Of a DNA stretch of 64,000 nucleotides, positions 52,784 through 60,237 are shown piece after piece. This DNA is from Deltaproteobacteria bacterium (lineage in GTDB: Bacteria; Myxococcota_A; Polyangia; HGW-17). Each line of letters opens with the position of its first letter. The stretch's first letter is position 1. Under the pieces are notes generated by a model, which saw only the letters and a program-made list of their open reading frames with translations, was not told the origin of the DNA and searched no databases. The stretch covers positions 1 to 64,000 of the forward strand of contig JAFGWM010000015.1 in NCBI GenBank assembly GCA_016937155.1. The letters run 5' to 3'. Made by a program: the position numbers and the translations under genes.

Positions 52784-54787
52784 ATGAACTTCCGACACCT
52801 TGAGCTTGTCCGGACAATAAAAGATAAATGCCGAACCTGCTATACATGTGTAAGAAATTGCCCCGCAAAGGCCATTCGAATTTTCGATGGACAGGCCGAG
52901 GTGATCGGTGACAGATGCATAGGTTGTGGGAATTGTGTGAGAGTCTGTACACAGAATGCAAAAGAAGTGATCAGTTGTTCTGAAACAGCTGAAAGACTGT
53001 TGGAAAACAGGAATATCAGGACAGCAGCACTTGTGGCACCTAGTTTTCCGGCTGAATTTAATGATTTTGGTCATGAAGTTTTTGTTGGGATGCTAAGGAA
53101 GCTTGGTTTCGATCTGGTTATCGAAGTTGCTTTTGCTGCTGATGTAGTAGCTGAAAAGTATAGAGAAATATATGAGAAGGGTGAGCTCAACCCATGTATA
53201 GAAGCATCCTGTCCCGGGATTGTCAGTTATATTGAGAAATACCATCCTACTTTGATTAAGAATCTTGGCCCGATTGTTTCACCTATGACAGCATCCTCTC
53301 GAATTGTGGATAAACTTTACGGGAAGGGAATCAGGAAAATCTTCATAGGGCCATGCATTGCAAAAAAAGGAGAGGCGAGTGATCCAGATACCGGGATTAG
53401 CTGCTCAATACTATTCAGTGAGCTCAGGACGATGTTTAATCGTAAAAATATCTACGCTGATAATATTGAAGAGTCTGATTTCGACCAACCTCATGGTGCT
53501 ATGGGACGGATATATGCACTTAATCATGGTTTTCTCCAAACCGCAGGAATTGATGAAAGTCTTCTTAGAAGTGATGTGATCAGTGCTGCTGGACAATCCA
53601 ACTTTGTTGAAGCCATCAGGGAGTTCGAACAGGGTAATCTCGATGTTAAACTACTTGAAATACTCTGCTGTCAGGGATGCGTTATGGGAGCAGGATTCAC
53701 TAATTCCAGTCCTCTTTTCCATCGCAATGCAAGGGTCAGTGAATATGCCAAAAAACGTCAGGAATCCTTTGACGAAGATGTATGGAAATCATACGTCGAA
53801 ATGGTTAAGGACCTGGATTATTCGAGGAAGTATGATGAAGATGACAGCCGCCTGGAAAGTCCCAATGAAGAGCAATTGAGAGCTATTCTTGATTCCATGG
53901 GCAAAATGGGACCTGAGGATGAACTCAATTGTATGGCATGTGGCTATGAAACTTGTGTGGAACATGCTGCTGCAATTCACAAGGGACTAGCTGAACGTGA
54001 AATGTGTCTGCCATATGTAATTGAACGGCTGAAAAACACTGTTACCGAACTGGAATTTAGTAGCACTGAACTGGCAAACACTCAGAGAGCATTGATGCAT
54101 TCAGAAAGACTCGCATCCATGGGGCAGTTAGCCGCTGGTATTGCCCATGAAGTCAACAATCCTCTAGGGGTTATCCTGTTATATTCACATTTATTACTGG
54201 AAAAGGTTGAAAGTATTGGAAATAAAGAAGAACTCCAGATGATAGTTCAGCAGACTGAGCGATGCAAGCGTATTGTCTCAGGTCTGCTTAACTTTGCCAG
54301 ACAAAATAAAGTTGCCAGACAACCGGTTCATATTTTGAAGCTTTGCACTGAGGTGACCGAATCATTGCATGTCCCGGATAATATAAAAGTTGTAGTCACT
54401 CAGGCGTGCAGTGATCCTGTGGCGGAGGTTGACAGGGATCAGATTGCTCAGGTGATAACCAATCTTATCACCAACTCAATTGATGCAATGAGCGATGGTG
54501 GTGAAATTTTAATCAGAATGGAGGGAACTGAGCAATCAGTAAAAATCATTTTCAGAGATACCGGGTGCGGGATTAGTCAGGACAATCTCCCAAAGATTTT
54601 TACACCATTTTTCACGACAAAAAAGATTGGCAAGGGTACCGGTCTTGGTTTGCCTGTGACTTATGGAATTATCAAAATGCATTTGGGACAAATTAATGTG
54701 GAAAGTAATACTGATCCTGAAAAAGGAGCAGTTGGAACGGTATTTACCATTAAATTTCCTAGAAATGAATCGCCTAACGGAGCATAA
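52784..54787 (+). CDS. [FeFe]-hydrogenase-like domain fused to a histidine kinase (H2/redox sensor)
   Basis: The 667-residue soluble protein has two ferredoxin motifs (C16-C26 and C45-C55), a hydrogenase large-subunit-like domain (about 75-345), a further 4Fe-4S motif (CMACGYETC...C, about 383-410), a coiled coil, a HisKA domain with the phosphoacceptor in GIAHEVNNPL (about 450) and a HATPase domain (NLITNSIDAM, DTGCGI, GTGLGLP). The L1 region reads EASCPG, with Ser at the proton-relay Cys position but the cluster ligand retained; L2 (IGPCIAKK) and L3 (CCQGC) keep their Cys. It likely senses H2 or redox state and phosphorylates the receivers downstream. Confidence 0.92.
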   Translation: MNFRHLELVRTIKDKCRTCYTCVRNCPAKAIRIFDGQAEVIGDRCIGCGNCVRVCTQNAKEVISCSETAERLLENRNIRTAALVAPSFPAEFNDFGHEVFVGMLRKLGFDLVIEVAFAADVVAEKYREIYEKGELNPCIEASCPGIVSYIEKYHPTLIKNLGPIVSPMTASSRIVDKLYGKGIRKIFIGPCIAKKGEASDPDTGISCSILFSELRTMFNRKNIYADNIEESDFDQPHGAMGRIYALNHGFLQTAGIDESLLRSDVISAAGQSNFVEAIREFEQGNLDVKLLEILCCQGCVMGAGFTNSSPLFHRNARVSEYAKKRQESFDEDVWKSYVEMVKDLDYSRKYDEDDSRLESPNEEQLRAILDSMGKMGPEDELNCMACGYETCVEHAAAIHKGLAEREMCLPYVIERLKNTVTELEFSSTELANTQRALMHSERLASMGQLAAGIAHEVNNPLGVILLYSHLLLEKVESIGNKEELQMIVQQTERCKRIVSGLLNFARQNKVARQPVHILKLCTEVTESLHVPDNIKVVVTQACSDPVAEVDRDQIAQVITNLITNSIDAMSDGGEILIRMEGTEQSVKIIFRDTGCGISQDNLPKIFTPFFTTKKIGKGTGLGLPVTYGIIKMHLGQINVESNTDPEKGAVGTVFTIKFPRNESPNGA

Positions 54788-54797
54788 AGGAGAATTT

Positions 54798-55196
54798 ATG
54801 AATTATTTTAATAAGAACGTATTGTTGGTTGATGATGATCCGGATGTACTTGAGCAGCAAAACGTGCTTCTCAAAAGTCTGGGATTCAATACTGTCTGTG
54901 CATCGGGAGAATCAGAAGCTATGGATATTTTAAAAAGTTTTAAGCCTGATCTGGCTGTGATTGATCTGATGATGGAAGAGATGGACGGTGGTTTTATACT
55001 GGCATATGAAATTAAGAAAATCAGCAATGATATTCCTGTGATAATGACCACCGCGGTTACAAATGTAACGGGTATGGAGTTTGAAAACTCTTCATTGGAA
55101 GAAAAGAACTGGATTAAAGCTGATGTGATTCTTCCTAAACCAGTGAGATTTGAACAATTAAAAGGCGAAATTCAACGCCTTTTCATGGAGGACTGA
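54798..55196 (+). CDS. Single-domain response regulator
   Basis: The 132-residue protein is a lone receiver: acidic pair in LLVDDDPD, phosphoacceptor in VIDLMMEEMDGG, Thr in MTTAV and Lys in LPKPV. The start is set by AAAGGAG before ATG 54798. It follows the hydrogenase-like kinase by 10 bp and ends one base before the next gene, so it is a likely phosphate acceptor from that kinase. Confidence 0.92.
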   Translation: MNYFNKNVLLVDDDPDVLEQQNVLLKSLGFNTVCASGESEAMDILKSFKPDLAVIDLMMEEMDGGFILAYEIKKISNDIPVIMTTAVTNVTGMEFENSSLEEKNWIKADVILPKPVRFEQLKGEIQRLFMED

Positions 55197-55197
55197 C

Positions 55198-56349
55198 ATG
55201 GATAACACCAGCCAGAAGCTCAAAGTATTTGTGGTTGATGATGAACCTGGAATTTGCCTTGGGGTTGGTGCGATTTTACGTGATTTTAAAGTGAATGATC
55301 AGACTTCAAATTCTCAGGTGGAATTTGAAATTTTTACATTCAATGACGGTGAATCGATGATTGAATCACTGGAAAAAGAGGTACCTCATCTTTTGTTACT
55401 TGACTGTAAGCTTCCAGGAATTGATGGTATGGAAATACTCGAAAATTATCTTAATCCTGAGAATGAAATTCTTACAATCATGATAACAGCCTATGCAACA
55501 ATCGAAACAGCAATAAAGGCCACAAAACTTGGAGCATATGATTTTCTGGCAAAACCATTCACTCCTGACGAACTCAGATACACAGTTAGAAAAGCAGTCA
55601 CTCATATAATGCTTAGAGGGCAGGCTAAAAGACTGGAAGAGGAGAAAAAAAGGATTCGTTTTGAATTCATCAGAGTGCTGGCACATGAATTGAAAAGTCC
55701 AATCAACGCAGTGGACGGATATCTTGATCTTATTAAAAACAGAATTTTAGGTGATGAAATAGAAGCGTATGATGGTCTCGTTGAAAAATCTGTAATCAGA
55801 ATTGACGGAATGAGAAAAATGATAGGGGATCTGCTTGATCTTACAAGGATTGAATCAGGTCAGAAAAAGAGGATGATAGAAAATATTGACATTATAGAAA
55901 TCGCAAAAAATTCCATTGAGCTAAATTGTCTGTCTGCAGAAAAATCAAACATCAATATTGAGTTGTTTTCACCAGATTCCCTCTTTATGTCAGCTGATTC
56001 CGGGGAAATACAGATTATTTTTAACAATCTTATTAGTAATGCGGTGAAATATAATATTAAAAATGGTAATGTTTTTATACGAATAAGCGAAGATAATAAT
56101 TTAGTAAACATTGAGGTGGAGGATACTGGAATCGGGTTGACTTCTGATGAACTTAGTAAACTGTTTAACGAGTTTTCAAGGATAAAGAATGAAAAAACCA
56201 GAAATATCCAGGGAAGTGGTCTGGGGCTTTCAATTGTTAAAAAGATATCAGGTCTCTATGGTGGAGATGTTGATTGTTCAAGTACTTCAGGTAAAGGAAG
56301 CATCTTTTATGTGACTTTAAATAAAACTACTGTGGAGGGTCAATTATGA
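55198..56349 (+). CDS. Receiver-histidine kinase hybrid protein
   Basis: The 383-residue protein has an N-terminal receiver domain ('VVDDEPGICLG', LDCKLPGIDG, MITAYAT, LAKPF), a short coiled coil, HisKA (phosphoacceptor in LAHELKSPINAV) and HATPase (NLISNAVKYN, DTGIGLT, GSGLGLSI). Its receiver first in order means its kinase activity can be controlled by phosphorylation from the upstream sensor. Membrane segments are absent. Its stop overlaps the ATG of the next receiver gene. Confidence 0.93.
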   Translation: MDNTSQKLKVFVVDDEPGICLGVGAILRDFKVNDQTSNSQVEFEIFTFNDGESMIESLEKEVPHLLLLDCKLPGIDGMEILENYLNPENEILTIMITAYATIETAIKATKLGAYDFLAKPFTPDELRYTVRKAVTHIMLRGQAKRLEEEKKRIRFEFIRVLAHELKSPINAVDGYLDLIKNRILGDEIEAYDGLVEKSVIRIDGMRKMIGDLLDLTRIESGQKKRMIENIDIIEIAKNSIELNCLSAEKSNINIELFSPDSLFMSADSGEIQIIFNNLISNAVKYNIKNGNVFIRISEDNNLVNIEVEDTGIGLTSDELSKLFNEFSRIKNEKTRNIQGSGLGLSIVKKISGLYGGDVDCSSTSGKGSIFYVTLNKTTVEGQL

Positions 56350-56828
56350 GTTCTTCACATGAAATTTTTTCTAACCTGCAAAATGCAAAAGGAGAAGACA
56401 TCATGGCAAAAATTATCTGTATCGACGACGATTTGGACGTAACAGAATTCCTCAGAATCACACTCGAAGCAAAAGGTTATGAAGTGGAAACTGCTCATAA
56501 CGGAGAGGATGGGTATGAAAAAGCATGCTCTTTTAAACCTGATATGATTATTCTGGATGTAATGATGTCAAATACAACTGAAGGATTCCACACAGCCTAT
56601 AAGTTCAGAAAGAATGAAGAGTTAAGCCTTGTTCCAATTCTGATGCTTACAAGTATTAATCAGGAGTTTAATTATAACTTCAGCATGGAAAAGGATGGGG
56701 AATTTCTTCCAGTAGATGATTTTGTTGAAAAACCAATCAGTTCAAAATCCCTACTGGAAAAAACTGAGAGGCTATTGACACTTCCCAAAGAAGAAATCAA
56801 CATCAAAGGAATCAAAAAAGTCATCTGA
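56346..56828 (+). CDS. Single-domain response regulator, last gene of the hydrogenase operon
   Basis: The 160-residue protein is a receiver domain ('ICIDDDLDVTEFL', phosphoacceptor in ILDVMMS, 'MLTSIN', FVEKPIS) with a short insertion before the final Lys region. The ATG at 56346 overlaps the upstream stop and has GGAGGG; a second ATG at 56403 with AAAGGAG starts exactly at the domain, so the true start is uncertain. It has no output domain and probably acts by protein contact. Confidence 0.9.
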   Translation: MSSSHEIFSNLQNAKGEDIMAKIICIDDDLDVTEFLRITLEAKGYEVETAHNGEDGYEKACSFKPDMIILDVMMSNTTEGFHTAYKFRKNEELSLVPILMLTSINQEFNYNFSMEKDGEFLPVDDFVEKPISSKSLLEKTERLLTLPKEEINIKGIKKVI

Positions 56829-57019
56829 TTTCTACCCTTCAACTTCATTATAAGTAACTACCCCACCTATGTTTTTTCACTAACCGATGTTAGTTTGCTT
56901 TATAAATTATATGAGGATAAGTGATGAGTAGAAGTGACGAAATACTACACACATAAACATCAGTTTTATTTTTTTCTGTGTCTGGGAATTAAATTCAGGA
57001 GAGCGAGAAATCACTAATA

Positions 57020-57490
57020 TTATTTCTTGGCTTTTTCGTCTTTTTTAGCATCAGCCTTTTTTTCGTCTTTTTTAGGCTCTACTTTTTTCTCGTCTTTTTT
57101 CTCGTCTTTTTTAGGCTCTACTTTTTTCTCGTCTTTTTTCTCGTCTTTTTTAGGCTCTACTTTTTTTACATCAACTTTTGCAGGGATACCGAGGCATTTG
57201 GTAACAGCTTTGCAGTCACCTTTTGTTGCGATAACGCAATCATGAAGTTTTTTGCCTTTTTCATAACCGGGAGTCTTGGTGTCGTTACCTTTGGTGTTAC
57301 ATTCAGAGATTGCTTTGTCTTTTGGTAAACCTTTGGCCATATCAGGAATACATTTGTACATGTAATTTACCATGGTTTTGCAATCGATTCCGCCAGCCTT
57401 GGCTTCGCCGCCTTTTTTCTCATCTTCTTTTTTACAGCCAACGGCCATGGTGAATGTTCCTACTACTAGTAATACGATAAATTTTTTCAT
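57020..57490 (-). CDS. Lys-rich repeat lipoprotein with Cys-rich core
   Basis: The 156-residue protein has a signal peptide with lipobox AVGC, a core with six Cys (about 35-105) and a Lys/Asp/Glu/Pro-rich C-terminal tail with tandem VEPKKDEKKDEKK units. It should be anchored in the outer membrane or facing the periplasm with a positively charged tail that could bind peptidoglycan or LPS (inference). AAGGAG before ATG 57490 sets the start. Confidence 0.8.
   Translation of the reverse strand: MKKFIVLLVVGTFTMAVGCKKEDEKKGGEAKAGGIDCKTMVNYMYKCIPDMAKGLPKDKAISECNTKGNDTKTPGYEKGKKLHDCVIATKGDCKAVTKCLGIPAKVDVKKVEPKKDEKKDEKKVEPKKDEKKDEKKVEPKKDEKKADAKKDEKAKK
57074..57160. repeat. Tandem 39-bp repeat inside the Lys-rich lipoprotein gene
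   Basis: Two full 39-bp units beginning AGGCTCTACTTTTTTC at 57074 and 57113 and the start of a third at 57152 encode the 13-residue repeats on the minus strand. Near-identity at DNA level points to recent slippage or unequal exchange, so copy number may vary between strains. Confidence 0.8.
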
Positions 57491-57727
57491 TGTTTTTCTC
57501 CTTCCAAAACAAGTTATAAACACAGTGATTCTGAACCAATCATTGGAACAGTGGGGGCAATATAAACTGTAAATTAAAAAATATCAAGTTTAGAGTAAAT
57601 ATTGCTCAAACAGTTGTATAACAACAAATTAACGATAAATTTACTTTTTTGGTAATTGATATATACCTTGAGGCGGATTCCATTAATTGTTTTATGTGAT
57701 CCAACATAATTATGAGGACAGGACATA

Positions 57728-59113
57728 TTGAACATCAATACAGATCAACTTAAAATACTGACTGATATTTTAAAGGAAAATTTTGTAGGCGGTCGTTTAT
57801 CAAAAATTGGTGAAATTGAAAAAGGTGTATTTTATTTTGAAATAAAAAAGAAGTTGTTGATCTTTACCTCACAGCCAAATTGCAGCTATCTTGCCCTGTC
57901 TGAAAGAATTCCTTCCAGGGGTGAGATATCTTCATTTGGAATGCTGCTCAGAAAGCATCTCAATGGGGCATTTGTAATAGATATTGGTTTGGTAAATCCA
58001 GATGATAGAGTTGTAGAAATTTCTTTTTCCAGAGAAAACTTTTTGATAGTTGAGCTTTCAGGTCGTCATGGAAATATTTTCATTTTGGATGAAAAACGTG
58101 TAATACTTGGCTCTTGGGTAAAAAACAAATCCCAAAAAAGGGATTTAAGAACAGGTAATGTCTATGTAGCACCTGACCATGTGTTTTCTCATGAAACCAA
58201 GTGTGATTGCTTAACCCTGCGTGAACATCCTGACTATTTTCTTCGAATGCATCTTTCTGAGATAAAAGAAAGTCTTATTCAAAAGGTAACCAGGGAAAAT
58301 GAGAAAATTGTTAAGAGGAAAAAGAAATTACTATCCAATCTTACCATGGATATTGAAAAGGCAGAGATTGAACTGTTGTGGAAAAGACATGGTGATTTAT
58401 TCCTTATGACCATAAATGAATGGTCAGGTAATGTTAGGGAAAAATATTTTTCAAATCCTCCTGATGGAATGGAGCCTCTGACTTTAAAGTTACCTGTAGG
58501 AATTCACAGTGCCAGTGCTGCCGCGGATTTTTTTTATCGAAAATATAAGAAGGCCCGTCGTACCATTGATGTGTTATCAGAGAGAATAGAAATTATTAAA
58601 AATGATCTGGAAACACTGGAGAATGACTTTGATGCAGAAGAAGCAGTAACCAATATAATGAAGGAGTCTGGAAAACAATCTTCTACTGCAAAATCTATAA
58701 GAGCAGATAGAAGTTCAAAGGGGAAGACTTCTTCCCACTTCAGGGAGTTTTTATCTTCTGACGGTATAAAAATTATCGTCGGTAGAACTGCTGTTGAAAA
58801 TCATAAGCTAACATTCAGAGTTGCAAATGGTGAGGATTACTGGTTCCATATAAGAGATTTCAGTGGCCCTCATGTTATTGCTCTGACCGGAAAAAAAGAA
58901 TTGACTCAAGAAACTCTTCTGGATGCTGCATCTCTGGCGGTATTTTACAGTGATGCACGAAAAAATGGTGGTGGAGATGTTATTTATACCAGAAGAAAAT
59001 ATTTGAAGCCAGTGAAGGGAAGTCCTGGAAAGGTTACCGTCGCTTCTTCATCCAACAGAAGTGTGAAACTGGATGACATCCGTGTGCAGAGAATTTTTAA
59101 AAGTAGACTCTAA
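57728..59113 (+). CDS. rqcH: RqcH/NFACT-family ribosome quality control protein
   Basis: The 461-residue protein has an NFACT-N domain (about 1-180) with the DR pair required for Ala-tailing in B. subtilis RqcH (here Asp93-Arg94 in NPDDRVVEI), a coiled-coil middle region (about 195-310) and the NFACT-R domain ('YWFHIRDFSGPHV', 'AASLAVFYSDARK', 'VIYTRRKYLKPVKGSPGKV'). It should bind stalled 50S-peptidyl-tRNA and add a C-terminal Ala tail. It is shorter than the about 570-residue Firmicutes proteins. Start is a TTG after GAGGACAGGA; no ATG lies nearby. Confidence 0.9.
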   Translation: MNINTDQLKILTDILKENFVGGRLSKIGEIEKGVFYFEIKKKLLIFTSQPNCSYLALSERIPSRGEISSFGMLLRKHLNGAFVIDIGLVNPDDRVVEISFSRENFLIVELSGRHGNIFILDEKRVILGSWVKNKSQKRDLRTGNVYVAPDHVFSHETKCDCLTLREHPDYFLRMHLSEIKESLIQKVTRENEKIVKRKKKLLSNLTMDIEKAEIELLWKRHGDLFLMTINEWSGNVREKYFSNPPDGMEPLTLKLPVGIHSASAAADFFYRKYKKARRTIDVLSERIEIIKNDLETLENDFDAEEAVTNIMKESGKQSSTAKSIRADRSSKGKTSSHFREFLSSDGIKIIVGRTAVENHKLTFRVANGEDYWFHIRDFSGPHVIALTGKKELTQETLLDAASLAVFYSDARKNGGGDVIYTRRKYLKPVKGSPGKVTVASSSNRSVKLDDIRVQRIFKSRL

Positions 59114-59128
59114 AATTTAATATTATTG

Positions 59129-59578
59129 TTATCCAACACTGTTTTTCCTTGATAATAGAAGGTGTTTCAGGTGTTCTGGCACATGAGATGCAAATTTCAA
59201 CTCCCGAACAGCCCGATTCTTTAATCCTGAATTGAGTGCCATTTCAACTCTTTCCAGACGCTCTTCATCAGGCATTTGAATGTTTTCCGTTTCTTCCATA
59301 ATATTTTCAAATTCCTGAAAATTACCGAAGTGCAGGCAAATTCTCGCTCTTAGTGTTGAAATAACCATATCAGATGGATATATAGCTGTAGCTCCATCAA
59401 TTATGTTCATTGCATCATCCCTATTACCATACATAGCACTGAGAAGAGCAAGGGATGCAAATGCGTGGGCTTCAGATTTTGAAATGTTAAGTATTTCACC
59501 TGGATCAGCCTTTTCATTAACCAGATCCATCGCTTTTCTGATAATTTCCTGTTCAGTTGTCTCTGCTGTTGCGTTCAT
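59129..59578 (-). CDS. Small TPR protein
   Basis: The 149-residue all-helical protein contains about three TPR-like units ('HAFASLALLSAMYGNRDDAMNIIDGA', 'MVISTLRARICLHFGNFQEFENIM'). Size and layout resemble type III secretion chaperones of the HrpB1/YscG or SycD groups, but no secretion apparatus gene is here, so that is only a resemblance. It is the last gene of a minus-strand cluster, eight bases after the 193-residue protein. Confidence 0.75.
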   Translation of the reverse strand: MNATAETTEQEIIRKAMDLVNEKADPGEILNISKSEAHAFASLALLSAMYGNRDDAMNIIDGATAIYPSDMVISTLRARICLHFGNFQEFENIMEETENIQMPDEERLERVEMALNSGLKNRAVRELKFASHVPEHLKHLLLSRKNSVG

Positions 59579-59586
59579 TTTTCTAC

Positions 59587-60168
59587 CTATACCCTTATGT
59601 TGGAAATCATTGCTTTTTTTGTTGTGTGCATTGACTGAATTAAGTTAGAGGCGGTGGTCTGCATTCTATTCAGGCGCCCCATAAGAACCTGAATTTTATT
59701 TTCTGTAATCTGACTGTTGTTTCCGGCAGAACCTGTTCCGGAAGCAGCCTGTGATTGCTTTTTTAATTCGTCCTCCAGTTCGCCGTTAAGTTTATCTGAT
59801 ATTAATCCGGCGATCATTATTATTTTTTCTTCAATGGACATGTTTGATGAAAGGATTTTATTTATTTCGCTATTGTAGTTGGTAGTGCCTTCAGATTTAT
59901 CATTTGAACCAATTCTTTTGCCATGAGGGCGGACTTTGTTCATTCCCATAAATTTTTCAAGAAATTTTCGGGCTTCATTGACAATATCCGAATAAGGTCC
60001 ATTTTGAGCTGTGAGAAATTGAGACGCAATACCTGCAATCACAGGGTTACCACCACTGACTAAAAATGGTAGTACTCCTGAACTTACTGCGGAATTTCCC
60101 ATTAACTGGGTTGCTATAGGTAATGCGGTCTGTACTAATCCTGTTAATCCTGAAATATTGAAACTCAT
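59587..60168 (-). CDS. Unknown Gly/Ser-rich then helical protein
   Basis: The 193-residue protein has a weakly hydrophobic N-terminal third (Gly/Ser/Ala/Val-rich, about 5-55), a basic linker and a helical C-terminal half. It has no signal peptide. AGGAGG directly precedes the ATG, the strongest ribosome site in this cluster, indicating high expression. The composition recalls secreted or needle/translocator-like proteins, but no family is recognised. It is cotranscribed with the small TPR gene. Confidence 0.7.
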   Translation of the reverse strand: MSFNISGLTGLVQTALPIATQLMGNSAVSSGVLPFLVSGGNPVIAGIASQFLTAQNGPYSDIVNEARKFLEKFMGMNKVRPHGKRIGSNDKSEGTTNYNSEINKILSSNMSIEEKIIMIAGLISDKLNGELEDELKKQSQAASGTGSAGNNSQITENKIQVLMGRLNRMQTTASNLIQSMHTTKKAMISNIRV

Positions 60169-60237
60169 AATAACCTCCTTAGTGAGTTATTATATTTTCA
60201 GCTTTTTGTTTCAGATGTTTCAGGAAAAATTACTGAA

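Noticed and set aside
56879-56894. Small hairpin ACTAAC-CGAT-GTTAGT after the hydrogenase operon.
   Set aside because: Only six AT-rich pairs and no T tract directly after it; too weak to call a terminator.
57027-57245. Plus-strand frame encoding Ser/Phe-rich repeats.
   Set aside because: Antisense of the Lys-rich repeat of the lipoprotein gene on the minus strand; no ribosome site.
59173-59187. TGGCAC-N5-ATGC, similar to a sigma-54 promoter.
   Set aside because: The -12 element is not TTGC and the site is inside the small TPR gene.
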